Of a stretch of 64,000 nt of DNA, positions 19,539-30,087 are shown piece after piece; position 1 is the stretch's first letter; each line of letters opens with the position of its first letter. Both the position numbers and the translations under genes were made by a program. The DNA is taken from contig NZ_JAUORV010000001.1 of the NCBI RefSeq assembly GCF_030548205.1, forward strand, positions 186,001-250,000. The letters are read 5' to 3'. A model generated the notes under the pieces. The model ran no database searches. It was not told the DNA's origin and saw only the letters and a list, made by a program, of their open reading frames with translations. This DNA is from Aliiglaciecola sp. 3_MG-2023 (GTDB lineage Bacteria > Pseudomonadota > Gammaproteobacteria > Enterobacterales > Alteromonadaceae).

Positions 19539-21335
19539 TTATTTTCCTACCTTGAGTACGGCTAAAAATGCATCCTGCGGTAACTCAACATTACCCACTT
19601 GTTTCATACGTTTTTTACCTTCTTTTTGCTTCTGTAAGAGCTTCTTCTTACGACTCACGTCACCACCGTAACATTTGGCAATAACGTTTTTACGCAATTG
19701 TTTTATAGTACTTCTAGCAATTACGTGGTTTCCGATAGCTGCCTGAATGGCAATATCGAACATTTGTCTGGGGATTAATTCCCGAAGTTTTTCAACTAAA
19801 TCACGACCACGACCTTGAGCGTTATCTTTATGGGTGATAACCGCTAAGGCGTCGACTCGCTCGCCATTAATTAAAATGTCTAATCGCACCATGTCAGCAG
19901 CATTAAACTTAATAAAGTTATAATCCAATGAAGCAAAGCCACGGCTGGTTGATTTCAAACGGTCAAAGAAGTCCATAACCACTTCAGCCATTGGTAATTC
20001 ATAAACCACTGCTACCTGCTTACCGTGGTAGGTCATATTGGTTTGTACACCACGTTTTTCGATACACAGAGTAATTACGTTTCCTAAATAGTCTTGGGGC
20101 ACCAAAATATGCGCTTCAACAATAGGTTCGCGAATTTCTGCGATATCATTCAAAGGAGGTAATTTCGATGGATTATCGACTTTTAGTAATTCACCTTTAG
20201 TGGTTTCTACTTCATATACCACTGTAGGTGCGGTAGTAATCAAATCTAAGTCGTACTCTCGTTCCAAACGTTCTTGGATGATTTCCATGTGCAACATGCC
20301 TAAGAATCCAATTCGGAATCCAAAGCCTAGGGCAGACGAGCTCTCAGGCTCATAAAATAAAGATGCATCGTTTAAGGTAAGTTTAGCCAATGCATCACGG
20401 AAATCTTCATATTCATCAGAACTGACAGGAAACAATCCAGCGTACACTTGGGGTTTAATTTTTTGAAATCCAGGAAGGGCCGATTCAGCAGGCTCTTTGG
20501 CTAAGGTGATGGTATCGCCAACAGGTGCTCCTTGGATATCTTTAATTCCTGCAATAACATACCCCACCTCACCGCTTTTTAGCATACCGGTTTGGGTTTG
20601 TTTAGGCGTAAATATGCCCACATTATCTGCTTGATGTACCGCCCCATTAGACATGATTTGTATTTTGTCTTTCGCGTTTAGTGTTCCTTCCATCACTCGA
20701 ACCAAAGAAACCACACCTTGGTAGTTATCGAACCAAGAATCAACAATTAGGGCTTTTAGGGGCGCATTAGGGTCACCTTCGGGAGGTGGCACTTGACGCA
20801 CTATCACTTCCAGTACATCTTCAATGCCAATTCCGGTTTTTGCAGAACAGCGTACTGCATCTATGGCATCGATACCGACAATATCTTCTATTTCTTCGGC
20901 TACACGGTCAGGCTCGGCTTGTGGCAGATCGATTTTATTCAATACTGGAACCACTTCCATATCTAAATCGATGGCGGTGTAACAATTTGCTAAGGTTTGT
21001 GCTTCCACTCCTTGTCCGGCATCTACCACTAACAACGCACCTTCACAGGCGGCTAAAGAACGAGAAACTTCGTAGGTAAAATCAACATGCCCTGGCGTGT
21101 CGATGAAATTTAATTGATAAGTTTCACCGTCTTTGGCCGTATAATTTAGGGTGACACTTTGGGCTTTTATCGTAATCCCGCGCTCACGCTCAATGTCCAT
21201 CGAATCCAAGACTTGCTCAGACATTTCACGTTGGGTCAAACCGCCACAATGTTGAATAAGTCGATCTGAAAGAGTCGATTTACCATGATCAATATGGGCT
21301 ATTATGGAAAAGTTACGAATGTGCTTATGTTGCAT
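19539..21335 (-). CDS. lepA: Elongation factor 4 (LepA)
   Basis: The 598-residue translational GTPase has [14 protein letters not shown] (G1), DTPGHVDF (G3), NKIDLP (G4) and the LepA C-terminal domain. It acts on stalled or mistranslocated ribosomes. The 264-base gap to rseC upstream (21336-21599) holds no gene I can support. It may carry a separate lepA promoter, but I see no convincing one. Confidence 0.98.
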   Translation of the reverse strand: MQHKHIRNFSIIAHIDHGKSTLSDRLIQHCGGLTQREMSEQVLDSMDIERERGITIKAQSVTLNYTAKDGETYQLNFIDTPGHVDFTYEVSRSLAACEGALLVVDAGQGVEAQTLANCYTAIDLDMEVVPVLNKIDLPQAEPDRVAEEIEDIVGIDAIDAVRCSAKTGIGIEDVLEVIVRQVPPPEGDPNAPLKALIVDSWFDNYQGVVSLVRVMEGTLNAKDKIQIMSNGAVHQADNVGIFTPKQTQTGMLKSGEVGYVIAGIKDIQGAPVGDTITLAKEPAESALPGFQKIKPQVYAGLFPVSSDEYEDFRDALAKLTLNDASLFYEPESSSALGFGFRIGFLGMLHMEIIQERLEREYDLDLITTAPTVVYEVETTKGELLKVDNPSKLPPLNDIAEIREPIVEAHILVPQDYLGNVITLCIEKRGVQTNMTYHGKQVAVVYELPMAEVVMDFFDRLKSTSRGFASLDYNFIKFNAADMVRLDILINGERVDALAVITHKDNAQGRGRDLVEKLRELIPRQMFDIAIQAAIGNHVIARSTIKQLRKNVIAKCYGGDVSRKKKLLQKQKEGKKRMKQVGNVELPQDAFLAVLKVGK

Positions 21336-21599
21336 AGTTTAAGACTGTTACCTACAGCTAGTGCTCTTGTTATCAAAAGTGAATAAACAGGAACGAATAA
21401 AAAATAATTTGGCGGGGATTTTACAGTGTTCTGATGCACATTGCGATAATGTTCTGACGAATACACAGACAATTGATTTTAATACTTCGTTATTAAGGGA
21501 TTTTTAACACCTTAGAGCGGCTATCGACAACACTAATTCAACGAATACTGCCTTCACAGCGCTTCAAGTTAACTCATTTTAACCGCTTTTGTAGCGAAT

Positions 21600-22091
21600 C
21601 TAATATTGAGTCTGCCCTTTGGAATCAGCCAAAACGGGATCTTCTTGCGCGGGTAAAATAGCCAAAAGCTTAGGCTGAAATCGATTTGTATGGGGTTGGT
21701 TAGCGTACTTTTTAAGGAATCTAAAAGTAAGAAATGTCGTAATGAAGGCCGCACCGACAATCCAAAGTTCATGTTGCAAGTCCATCAAAGGCAACAAATA
21801 TTGCCCACTCAAAGCCGTAACTATCATAACCAAAAGTGGTAATAAATACATCATTGCTGAGGCCGTCAGTAGTTGACTTTCTGCTACCCCAAGCTTAACT
21901 TTTTGGCCCACTTTTGCAGTGTGATGGCATCTTAAGATCAATTGTTCTTTTTTAGGAGTAAAGGCTTTAGCAACCACCCCGGTACCGCAGTTATCTTGTG
22001 CCTGACAACCACCACAAGTGGATTTAATTTCGGTTTCAACCCAAATATGATCCTTATCAACAGCCGTGATGACGCCAATTTCCTCAATCAC
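21600..22091 (-). CDS. rseC: RseC family protein (SoxR reducing / sigma-E locus)
   Basis: The 163-residue protein has an N-terminal cysteine cluster (Cys26, Cys29, Cys35 in CGGCQAQDNCG) and two membrane segments near 80-100 and 105-125. This is the RseC layout. In E. coli RseC helps reduce SoxR and lies in the rpoE operon. It starts one base after the rseB stop. Confidence 0.92.
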   Translation of the reverse strand: MIEEIGVITAVDKDHIWVETEIKSTCGGCQAQDNCGTGVVAKAFTPKKEQLILRCHHTAKVGQKVKLGVAESQLLTASAMMYLLPLLVMIVTALSGQYLLPLMDLQHELWIVGAAFITTFLTFRFLKKYANQPHTNRFQPKLLAILPAQEDPVLADSKGQTQY

Positions 22092-22092
22092 G

Positions 22093-23091
22093 TTATTGCA
22101 CCCGAGTCACTGACGTGGCGATAGAATTAGCGGTATTAGCTGGAATTTTACCAATGACTGTGACCAACACAGCGCCCTGCTTTCTTGAAAAGTAAATATC
22201 TGAACCAAAACGCGCAACTATGTCACTTTCTGCTGAAGATGCTGTAGCTTGTTGCATATAAATTGAAATATCTACCAGACCATCACTTAACATTAAATAT
22301 TCGAGTGAGCCGGCGTTATCGGGTAACTGACGCACGCTATGTTTTACTTGCTTCATTCCTACTGGGATGTAATCAACTTGCCAAAGTTTCTCCGCGTCTT
22401 TAGTTGGTACCAATTGAATAACAGCGGGCATGGTCGCACTTTGTAGTTTAGCGAAGTATGGATCCGGCTGTTCGGTTACATTTAGTGCTGTAACTTGAAT
22501 TTGCTCTACTTTTTGACCGTTCAAATCCATCACATTGATTTTTAACGGTAGTCCAGTCTGCTGATCTAACCAAAGGTTATACCCATAACGACTTTTATCT
22601 TTGCTTATCATGCGGATTTGCTGAGCCACTTTACCAGAAATGCGGCTCTTACCGATGATGACAAAATCATAGGAACTCAATAAAGACTTAGGTTCTGTAA
22701 GGAGTACGTTTGGCATAGGTCCAATGATGTAGCCTGAAGCAAGGCTATAAGGCGCACGATGCGATTCAAAATAGCTGACCTTTTCCCCCATTCGCACCAC
22801 TTCGCGACCAGGACCATTTAACTGATCGAGCTGTTCCATTTCAATGCCTTCCTCATTAACGCCATGACGCCAAAGGTAAGGCTGAGGATCTGCACCCGGT
22901 TTGGTTAGTACATATGAAACTGTGTAGTTGAGATTGGCTTTAGCATCTGCCATTTTATCGAGCCACATTAAAACGTTTGGATCTTGAATTAATCCAACCT
23001 GTGCACTCGCCAGTTTGACACAACTAAAAAAGAGTATTGCAGCCCAAAGGTTATTGAGCTGCAGAGAGTATTTATTCAGGAAGATTCTCAC
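22093..23091 (-). CDS. rseB: Sigma-E regulatory periplasmic protein RseB
   Basis: The 332-residue protein has a Sec signal (about 1-30, ending ASA) and the two RseB domains (MucB/RseB N- and C-terminal). RseB binds the periplasmic part of RseA and shields it from DegS, and it senses off-pathway LPS. The GTG start at 23091 lies inside rseA (20-base overlap), which indicates coupled translation. Confidence 0.94.
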   Translation of the reverse strand: MRIFLNKYSLQLNNLWAAILFFSCVKLASAQVGLIQDPNVLMWLDKMADAKANLNYTVSYVLTKPGADPQPYLWRHGVNEEGIEMEQLDQLNGPGREVVRMGEKVSYFESHRAPYSLASGYIIGPMPNVLLTEPKSLLSSYDFVIIGKSRISGKVAQQIRMISKDKSRYGYNLWLDQQTGLPLKINVMDLNGQKVEQIQVTALNVTEQPDPYFAKLQSATMPAVIQLVPTKDAEKLWQVDYIPVGMKQVKHSVRQLPDNAGSLEYLMLSDGLVDISIYMQQATASSAESDIVARFGSDIYFSRKQGAVLVTVIGKIPANTANSIATSVTRVQ

Positions 23092-23695
23092 GTTCTTGGC
23101 TTACTTCTGGTTGATTAGCTTCAGATTTAACTTCATCTACCAAAGCACTTTCGTCTTCCAGATAGCGTTGGCTATCTTTTAATAAGACTTGCTCCATGTG
23201 ATCGTTGATAAACGCGTTGATACGACGTTGATGATCGCGAACGCTTACCGCCGGAGTCACCTGTGTTTGCTCAAGGCTAACTGGTGACAATCCACCTTGG
23301 ATACCAGGGTATGAAGCTGGAGCGGGATTAAAAACCTGTTGCTCATCTTGATTCAGTTGTTGAACGCCAACCACCACTGCAACGGCAACGGATGCGGCTA
23401 TAGCTAATTGCCCACCTGAACGAACTAAAGGCACCACATTACTAATCACCGGTAGATCACGCCAAGTGCGTTTAGGCGCTAGAATAGCAGGCTCAGACTC
23501 CAATGCAGCCGCAATAGATGCGCTTACATCAAAATCCGCGCTTATTGGCATTTCTTTACGCATGGATTGACGAATAATGTGATAGCGCTGCCACTTCGCA
23601 GCCATTTCATCATCATTGAGAATATCAGACACAAAGTTCTCGTCTTGATTCTCACCGTCAACAAATGCGGACAAATTTTCATGCTTATGCGTCAT
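23072..23695 (-). CDS. rseA: Anti-sigma-E factor RseA
   Basis: The protein (207 residues from ATG 23695) has an N-terminal sigma-binding part with the typical ENLSAFVDGE start. One membrane segment follows (about 97-113) and then a periplasmic tail. An in-frame ATG at 23731 would add 12 residues, but AGGA lies properly before 23695 and the shorter start resembles known RseA. It holds RpoE inactive until cut by DegS and RseP. Confidence 0.94.
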   Translation of the reverse strand: MTHKHENLSAFVDGENQDENFVSDILNDDEMAAKWQRYHIIRQSMRKEMPISADFDVSASIAAALESEPAILAPKRTWRDLPVISNVVPLVRSGGQLAIAASVAVAVVVGVQQLNQDEQQVFNPAPASYPGIQGGLSPVSLEQTQVTPAVSVRDHQRRINAFINDHMEQVLLKDSQRYLEDESALVDEVKSEANQPEVSQERENLPE

Positions 23696-23752
23696 AAAAG
23701 GTTCCTGAATTAACGCTTCATTGTTCAACATTTTTTTACAAATGTCATTTAT

Positions 23753-24331
23753 TTATCTTTGTAAGAGCGGATTTAAGACTTTATCTATCGCCTCTCGCGC
23801 TCTAAAAATTCTTGAACGGACGGTGCCCACTGGGCAATCCATCACATTCGCTATGTCTTCATAGCTCAACCCTTCCAATTCACGCAATGTAATGGCCATA
23901 CGTAAATCTTCAGGTAGTTTATCTAGTGCATCAAACAACACTTTTTCAAGTTCTTCTGACATCAGACTACGTTCAGGGGAGTTTTGTTCCTTTAACGCGT
24001 CACTTCCGTCATAATAATCTGCTTCTTCTGCATCTACATCGCTGGCAGGAGGCTTTCTCCCCTGCGAAACTAAATAATTTTTTGCGCTATTAACCGCAAT
24101 TCTATAAAGCCAAGTGTAAAAAGCACTGTCACCGCGAAAGTTAGGTAAAGCTTTATAAGCCTTAATAAATGCTTCTTGGGTTACATCAGCTACATCACCT
24201 GAGTTTTTGACATAGCGTGATACCAAATGCGCGACTTTATGTTGATACTTAGTAACCAACAAACCAAACGCATTTTTATCTCCTCGCTGTACTTTTTCAA
24301 CAATTTGTTGATCCGTTATCTGCTCGCTCAT
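23753..24331 (-). CDS. rpoE: RNA polymerase sigma-E factor
   Basis: The protein from ATG 24331 is 192 residues and starts MSEQITDQQIVEKVQRGD, almost as in E. coli. Region 2 has DVTQEAFIKAY and WLYRIAVN; region 4 has LRELEGLSYEDIANVMDCP. It directs the envelope-stress regulon. Further upstream in-frame starts exist (24379 and 24340), the latter very close to a GGAG, so the exact N-terminus could be three residues longer. It is first in the rpoE-rseABC unit. Confidence 0.97.
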   Translation of the reverse strand: MSEQITDQQIVEKVQRGDKNAFGLLVTKYQHKVAHLVSRYVKNSGDVADVTQEAFIKAYKALPNFRGDSAFYTWLYRIAVNSAKNYLVSQGRKPPASDVDAEEADYYDGSDALKEQNSPERSLMSEELEKVLFDALDKLPEDLRMAITLRELEGLSYEDIANVMDCPVGTVRSRIFRAREAIDKVLNPLLQR

Positions 24332-24382
24332 TCGAGCCATCACTCCTAATATAAATACTACCACGGCTCTCGCAAGCACAAA

Positions 24383-24411
24383 TATAGACTGTACGTTTTG
24401 CGAAAAGTTCG
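24383..24411 (-). promoter_or_regulatory. Sigma-E-type promoter of rpoE
   Basis: On the minus strand GAACTT is followed after 16 bases by TCTATA. This is close to the sigma-E consensus (GGAACTT, 15-16 bases, TCTRA-like), about 50 bases before the rpoE start. Autoregulation of rpoE by sigma-E is known in enterics. Confidence 0.72.
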
Positions 24412-24514
24412 ATTTAAATTAAATTAATACAAACTTTCTATTAAAAGGCTTATTTTCACAAGCTGTCAATTCTGATAGGGTCTGCAAATTCATTCCAATT
24501 GGCTATTATACTAT

Positions 24515-26137
24515 ATGAGCTCTACTGTTGAACATCGTTGTGACGTTTTGATTATTGGAAGTGGCGCAGCAGGTCTTTCTTTAGCATTGAAGTTAGCGGA
24601 CAAATATAACGTAATCGTATTAAGTAAAAGTACTTTATCAGAAGGTTCCACCCGGTACGCTCAAGGTGGAATAGCTGCCGTATTTGACGAGCAAGACTCC
24701 ATCGAGTCACATGTTAAAGACACCCTTGAGGCCGGAGCAGGACTATGTGAAGAACAAGCCGTTCGCTTCACTGCCGAACAAGCAAAGTCTTGTATGGAAT
24801 GGTTGATAAATTATGGTGTCCCTTTTGATCAGGAGAAAGATGAGCAAGGTAATTCTCGTTTCCATTTAACCCGAGAAGGCGGTCATAGTCATCGTCGCAT
24901 TTTACATGCAGCTGATGCCACCGGGTACGCTGTGCAAACCTCTTTGCAAGAAGCCGTTAAGCAAAACCCTAATATTCATCTATTCGAAGGATATAATGCT
25001 ATTGATTTAGTGCGCCATGAAGCTGCGCCAAATCAGTGTTTAGGGGCCTATGTTTGGAACCGCAAAAGAGAACATGTTGAATTTATCCGCAGTCGTTTTA
25101 CCGCCCTGGCGACAGGTGGAGCCAGTAAAGTCTATCAGTATACCTCTAATCCAGATGTTTCCAGTGGTGATGGTATTGCAATGGCGTGGCGTGCGGGTTG
25201 CTCTGTAGCAAATATGGAATTCAATCAATTTCATCCAACCTGTTTATTCCACCCTGAAGCTAAGAACTTTCTGATCACCGAAGCGTTGCGCGGAGAAGGG
25301 GCATTTTTATGCCATGAAGATGGCAGTAAATTCATGCACAAATTTGACCCTAGGGGCGACCTAGCACCTAGGGATATTGTTGCACGAGCAATTGATTTTG
25401 AAATGAAGCGTCTCGGAAAAGACTGCATGTATTTAGACATTAGTCATAAATCAGCAGATTTCATTGTTAAGCATTTTCCTAATATATATCGTAAATGTCG
25501 TTACCTTGGAATAGATATTACCCGTCAGCCTATTCCTGTGGTACCTGCAGCCCATTATAGTTGTGGAGGCGTAAAAACCGATTTTAACGCTAAAACAGAT
25601 TTAGACAATTTATATGCAATAGGTGAAGTTGCTTATACAGGTTTACATGGTGCTAACCGTATGGCCAGTAATTCATTATTGGAATGTGTGGTATTTGCCC
25701 ATGCTGCAGCCAAAGATATATTGTCAAAAGCAGATAAGCCAGCTTTCGAGCAGGTCATTCCGCCTTGGGATGAAAGCCAAGTGGGTGACTCTGACGAGGA
25801 AGTAGTCATTCAACATAACTGGCATGAACTGCGCTTATTTATGTGGGATTACGTTGGCATCGTCCGAACCAATAAACGTTTGGAGCGAGCACTGCGCAGA
25901 ATCGAATTATTACAACAAGAGATTCACGACTATTATGCCAATTTCCGCGTGAGTAACAATTTACTCGAGTTGCGCAACTTAGTCACAGTAGCAGAACTCA
26001 TCGTGCGCTGTGCTATGAGCCGTAAAGAAAGCCGTGGCTTGCATTACAACCTTGATTACCCAGACACCTTGGATAGCGCTGAAGTGACAGTACTTTGTGG
26101 TCGTCGCAGTTCGCCTTCCCAGCGGCTTGATACTTAG
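24515..26137 (+). CDS. nadB: L-aspartate oxidase
   Basis: The 540-residue flavoprotein has the dinucleotide fold [18 protein letters not shown] near the start, the substrate loop ARGYAQGG-like segment [26 protein letters not shown] and [15 protein letters not shown]. It oxidises aspartate to iminoaspartate, the first step of NAD synthesis. It is divergent from rpoE, as in E. coli. Confidence 0.97.
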   Translation: MSSTVEHRCDVLIIGSGAAGLSLALKLADKYNVIVLSKSTLSEGSTRYAQGGIAAVFDEQDSIESHVKDTLEAGAGLCEEQAVRFTAEQAKSCMEWLINYGVPFDQEKDEQGNSRFHLTREGGHSHRRILHAADATGYAVQTSLQEAVKQNPNIHLFEGYNAIDLVRHEAAPNQCLGAYVWNRKREHVEFIRSRFTALATGGASKVYQYTSNPDVSSGDGIAMAWRAGCSVANMEFNQFHPTCLFHPEAKNFLITEALRGEGAFLCHEDGSKFMHKFDPRGDLAPRDIVARAIDFEMKRLGKDCMYLDISHKSADFIVKHFPNIYRKCRYLGIDITRQPIPVVPAAHYSCGGVKTDFNAKTDLDNLYAIGEVAYTGLHGANRMASNSLLECVVFAHAAAKDILSKADKPAFEQVIPPWDESQVGDSDEEVVIQHNWHELRLFMWDYVGIVRTNKRLERALRRIELLQQEIHDYYANFRVSNNLLELRNLVTVAELIVRCAMSRKESRGLHYNLDYPDTLDSAEVTVLCGRRSSPSQRLDT

Positions 26138-26156
26138 ACAGCCTAAGAGATGAAAT

Positions 26157-26185
26157 AACAGGGGGAGTGTCAAGCTCCCCTTGTT
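26157..26185. terminator. Terminator between nadB and the MaoC-like gene
   Basis: An 11-bp stem with one wobble pair (AACAGGGGGAG against CTCCCCTTGTT) has a 7-base loop. It continues into TT on the + strand and a short T-containing stretch on the other. It separates two convergent genes. Confidence 0.75.
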
Positions 26186-26207
26186 TTAAATTTGACTCAA
26201 CATGTTA

Positions 26208-27047
26208 TTAAAATCTCATTTGTCCGCTAAAGTGACAAATTCGATTGTCGTCGCTCGTAAGTACCAATTGGGTTTCATTAGGATTGTTTTGGGATTTCCA
26301 TAAGCAAACCTTAGATGGTAAAAAAACTGGCTTTAAAAAACGAATGTCTACAAAAAAATCGTCAGAAACGTGTTTCTGAAACTCAGACACACTTCTTGCT
26401 TTACTCCACATGCCGTGTGCAATAGCAGACTTAAACCCAAAAAGCTTGGCGCTAGTTTGACTCAAGTGAATGGGATTAAGATCACCTGATACTTTGCCAT
26501 AACGGCGGCCTATGCCGGGCTCGCAATGCCATTTATTGACGAGTTGCTGATCAACATCTAGTTGATAGGGATCTGAACGAGATTTTCCCGCAAAGGCCGA
26601 CTTATTAACGGCCAAAAGTTCACTTATCGATTGCCATATGATTTGTTGTCTTTGGTAAAATGTGGTTTTTATTTTAAAACTGATACCTTTTACATGCCGC
26701 TCAAAGCCAATAACGCGACTTTCAATCTCTAACTCATTGCAACAATCTAATGATGTAAACGTTTTGATTTGATTGCTTAAGTGAACAATCCCTAGCAAAG
26801 CAAACGGAAACTGCTTATTGAGCATTAACTGCATATGTTGCTTAAAAGCATACAAATGCAAAAAACACGGATGTATTCTACTATCTTGTGTTTCTTGCCA
26901 CTGGACGACTTTATGATATGCCTTGATTTTGGACTCATCGACTCTATTTATTTTTTGTCGAATATTCAGGTCTAAATTGGGCAACAATGCCGAGTCGAAA
27001 ACAAAGGCATGATTTCGTTTCAGTCCTGCTTTTAAAAAATCCAACAT
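26208..27047 (-). CDS. MaoC-like hot-dog domain protein
   Basis: From ATG 27047, which is preceded by AAGGGATGT, the protein has 279 residues. The C-terminal half has the hydratase-2/MaoC motif YGKVSGDLNPIHLS followed by AHGMW, with the catalytic Asp and His present. The N-terminal half looks like a degenerate hot-dog fold. Family members hydrate enoyl-CoA or act in fatty-acid and polyketide metabolism; the substrate here is unknown. An ATG at 27062 would add five residues. Confidence 0.8.
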   Translation of the reverse strand: MLDFLKAGLKRNHAFVFDSALLPNLDLNIRQKINRVDESKIKAYHKVVQWQETQDSRIHPCFLHLYAFKQHMQLMLNKQFPFALLGIVHLSNQIKTFTSLDCCNELEIESRVIGFERHVKGISFKIKTTFYQRQQIIWQSISELLAVNKSAFAGKSRSDPYQLDVDQQLVNKWHCEPGIGRRYGKVSGDLNPIHLSQTSAKLFGFKSAIAHGMWSKARSVSEFQKHVSDDFFVDIRFLKPVFLPSKVCLWKSQNNPNETQLVLTSDDNRICHFSGQMRF

Positions 27048-27111
27048 ACATCCCTTGGGCATTTGTTTATAAATATAGAAGTCGTGAGCTCTGGTTTGCT
27101 ATTTATCTGGT

Positions 27112-27558
27112 TTAACAACCCAGTGATTGTTGTTGGCATCTCAATACAACTCTGCAAAGACGCCTAAAATCTTGCTCAGAAACTTGGTCTTTTGCTAACC
27201 AAATAAAACGAGATCGATTGTCGAAGATGTTTTTTTGAAAAAACAAACAGATAAACACCCCACAAATTTTACTTTTATGGCTAAGCTTCCAACACCCTTG
27301 TTCTGTTCCTTGTAACCAGTTCACTTCTCCGTCAGCAGTTAAGCTCATTACGTTTGCCGACGGCGTTCGACTGAGCCTGATTAACCAAGTAAGGCCTAAC
27401 ATTGCGACCAGCAAGGTACACAAGCATTGCAGCAAAAGTTGACCAGGTATAACCGCCTCTTTCCACAACCAAAAACTGGCGATTAAGAAGCTGATCCAAG
27501 TGATTTGCAGACAAATCATTAGACGGCTTTTGTTTATGCAAATCCTATACTTTGACAC
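27112..27558 (-). CDS. YgfX/CptA-like membrane protein
   Basis: The 148-residue protein has two membrane segments (about 14-34 and 40-60) and a cytoplasmic C-terminal part with RFIWLAKDQVSEQDFRRLCRVV. That part resembles the C-terminus of E. coli YgfX (CptA). YgfX is reported as the partner of SdhE. The GTG start lies 14 bases inside sdhE, which indicates coupling. Similarity is clear in the C-terminal part and moderate elsewhere. Confidence 0.78.
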   Translation of the reverse strand: MSKYRICINKSRLMICLQITWISFLIASFWLWKEAVIPGQLLLQCLCTLLVAMLGLTWLIRLSRTPSANVMSLTADGEVNWLQGTEQGCWKLSHKSKICGVFICLFFQKNIFDNRSRFIWLAKDQVSEQDFRRLCRVVLRCQQQSLGC

Positions 27559-27796
27559 GACTCAAAATATATTCGACCATTTGCGCAAGCTCGGGATCGT
27601 CACATTCTTGATGGCCCATAAACCAAGCAAATAAATCAGGGTCATCACAGGTTAACAAACGTTCAAAAAGCAATTGCTGAGATTCATCTAAATCGTCAAA
27701 CGCTTCATCAACAAACGGCATAAAAAGGACGTCAAGTTCGAGCATGCCTCGTCGACACGCCCACTTCAATCTAGACAATCTTTTTTTATCAAACAT
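27545..27796 (-). CDS. sdhE: Succinate dehydrogenase flavinylation factor SdhE
   Basis: The 83-residue protein has the SdhE signature WACRRGMLELD (RGM motif at about 16-18). It helps attach FAD covalently to SdhA and FrdA. A GGAG precedes the ATG. It lies divergent to ygfZ, 192 bases away, as part of the sdhE-ygfX pair. Confidence 0.94.
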   Translation of the reverse strand: MFDKKRLSRLKWACRRGMLELDVLFMPFVDEAFDDLDESQQLLFERLLTCDDPDLFAWFMGHQECDDPELAQMVEYILSRVKV

Positions 27797-27988
27797 CCTG
27801 GCTCCAGGTAAAATTTAAAACATAATGGGAAAACTATTCCCTCAATCAAATCTTGAGAAATCAGCTTTTGCTAATTGTATTCTGATTATCCTAAAAAATC
27901 TCAGACAAATTCACGATACACTTGCATCTGAGTCGCAAAACCCCATTATAGTGGTCATGATAGATAGATTAACAAGGTATTAGCGAAT

Positions 27989-28936
27989 ATGCAGTCTAGT
28001 TTTTCAGCGCCTGACAGTTTTTACGGTGAACTAACCAACCTAGGGATTATTTCCGTTGAAGGTGAAGAAGCAGTTAGTTATCTGCAAGGTAAAGTCACCA
28101 ATGACATGGATTCATTGCAAAAAGAAAAGGTACAACTTGGTTGTCATTGTGATTTTAAAGGTAAAACCTGGAATATTTTTCATGCTATAAAAACCGCGCA
28201 AGGGGTAGATTTATTGTGTCATCGTGAAAGTATTCCAGCATCTTTAGGTGAACTTAAAAAATACGGTGTATTTTCTAAAGTTGAGTTCAATGATATTACA
28301 GCTGACTGGCAATATTTTGCAGCAAGTGGCGCTCAGGCAGAACAAGTATTAGAAGAACTGTTTGGCGAGCTACCAGGTGAACACTTAGCCATAATCGAAA
28401 ACCAAAACGCGAAGGTAATCCGTTTCGATGTGCCATTCACTCGTTATTTAGTGCTAGCCAAAGATTCCGTTGCACAACAATTAAATCAACAGCTAAGCCC
28501 ATCAAACATGGCACAGCAGTATTGGGAAGCAGCCGACATACTGAGCGGCTTAGCAAATATTCAAGCCGCCACATCAGAGCAATTTGTACCGCAAATGATG
28601 AATTTACAAGCGCTTCAGGCCATCAGTTTTGAAAAAGGTTGTTACATGGGCCAAGAAGTCGTTGCCCGTACCAAGTATTTAGGTAAAAACAAAAGAGCCG
28701 CTTTTATACTAAAATCGGATGATAGCAGTCCTCGACTTGCAGGCGACATTTTAGAGGCTAAAATGGGTGATAATTGGCGACGGGGTGGTACAGTATTACG
28801 CAGTGCTTCGCTAGAGCAAGGTACGTGCTTGTTGGCGATTTTGCCAAATGATACAAGTAATGAGCAAATATTGAGATCTAAAGAGTATCCAACGCAACTT
28901 TTTACAGTAGAGCCTCTGCCCTACGACCTAGATTAA
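27989..28936 (+). CDS. ygfZ: tRNA-modifying / Fe-S maintenance protein YgfZ
   Basis: The 315-residue protein has the folate-binding GcvT-like fold and the diagnostic motif KGCYMGQEVVARTKYLG (about 219-235), with the conserved cysteine. YgfZ supports certain Fe-S enzymes such as MiaB. It is divergent from sdhE and 44 bases before slyD. Confidence 0.95.
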   Translation: MQSSFSAPDSFYGELTNLGIISVEGEEAVSYLQGKVTNDMDSLQKEKVQLGCHCDFKGKTWNIFHAIKTAQGVDLLCHRESIPASLGELKKYGVFSKVEFNDITADWQYFAASGAQAEQVLEELFGELPGEHLAIIENQNAKVIRFDVPFTRYLVLAKDSVAQQLNQQLSPSNMAQQYWEAADILSGLANIQAATSEQFVPQMMNLQALQAISFEKGCYMGQEVVARTKYLGKNKRAAFILKSDDSSPRLAGDILEAKMGDNWRRGGTVLRSASLEQGTCLLAILPNDTSNEQILRSKEYPTQLFTVEPLPYDLD

Positions 28937-28980
28937 TTAAATCGGTTTAACCGACCAAACAATATAGAGAATACCCTTAT

Positions 28981-29466
28981 ATGCTAATTTCTGAAAATGC
29001 CATTGTGACAATGCACTTTACCGTGAAGACTCAAGATGGAACCCAAATTGATTCATCACGTGATGGTGAGCCTATGATTTACATGCAAGGTAGTCAATAC
29101 CTCATAAAAGGCTTAGAAGATGCCTTAGAAGGACGTCAAAAAGGAGACAAATTTGCTCTCGACGTACCTCCTGAATTGGCCTATGGCGAGCGTCACGATG
29201 AACTCGTTCAAATGGTTCCCAAAACCATGTTCGAAGGCATGGAAGTTGAAGTTGGCATGACCTTTAGAGCCACAACCGACAATGGTGAACAATCTGTTAT
29301 GGTGATTGATGAAACCGATGATGAAGTGGTGATTGATGGCAACCACCCGCTTTCTGGTGTGCCTCTGAACTTTGACGTAGAAATATTAGAAGTAAGAGAA
29401 GCGACTGAAGATGAAATTGCCCATGGTCACCCCCATGCTGAAGGTGGTTGCGGACATCACCATTAA
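28981..29466 (+). CDS. slyD: FKBP-type peptidyl-prolyl isomerase SlyD
   Basis: The 161-residue protein has the FKBP fold with an inserted chaperone flap and a His-rich end (HGHPHAEGG, GHHH). It is a prolyl isomerase and nickel-binding chaperone in this family. The metal-binding tail is short compared with E. coli SlyD. Confidence 0.93.
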   Translation: MLISENAIVTMHFTVKTQDGTQIDSSRDGEPMIYMQGSQYLIKGLEDALEGRQKGDKFALDVPPELAYGERHDELVQMVPKTMFEGMEVEVGMTFRATTDNGEQSVMVIDETDDEVVIDGNHPLSGVPLNFDVEILEVREATEDEIAHGHPHAEGGCGHHH

Positions 29467-29485
29467 AAACGAATCATTGACTTAG

Positions 29486-29523
29486 AAGACGAAATTCAAC
29501 CATATAGGTTGAGTTTCGGTCTT
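29486..29523. terminator. Hairpin between the convergent slyD and glnB genes
   Basis: A long stem (AAGACGAAATTCAACC against GGTTGAGTTTCGGTCTT, with one mismatch and a one-base bulge) has a 5-base loop. It has no good U-run on either side, so its strength is uncertain, but its place at the convergence point fits termination. Confidence 0.5.
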
Positions 29524-29533
29524 CCTATGAAGA

Positions 29534-29881
<348 letters not shown>

Positions 29882-30018
29882 TTAGGATCCTACTACCAGC
29901 ATGGGAATTTTAGCGTAATCGGATGGGCAATTTAGCTAACCGCTAATTCGCCACCCTTAGTTTACATTTAATTTACATCAGGTTAATAAAATATACCATC
30001 AGCAATTACGCAAGCAGC

Positions 30019-30052
30019 AAAAAATCGTCCAGCTCTATGAAAAAAAGCTGGA
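30019..30052 (-). terminator. Rho-independent terminator downstream of nadE
   Basis: The stem TCCAGCT/AGCTGGA with a loop rich in T is followed on the minus strand by ACGA and six T residues. It lies about 35 bases past the nadE stop, between nadE and glnB. Confidence 0.7.
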
Positions 30053-30087
30053 TAATGTATCGCACTTTAGAGGAGCACTGTTTTTAA

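Noticed and set aside
28936-28965. TCGGTTTAACCGA palindrome between ygfZ and slyD as a terminator
   Set aside because: The usable stem is about four base pairs with no U-run, and the genes are 44 bases apart in the same direction.
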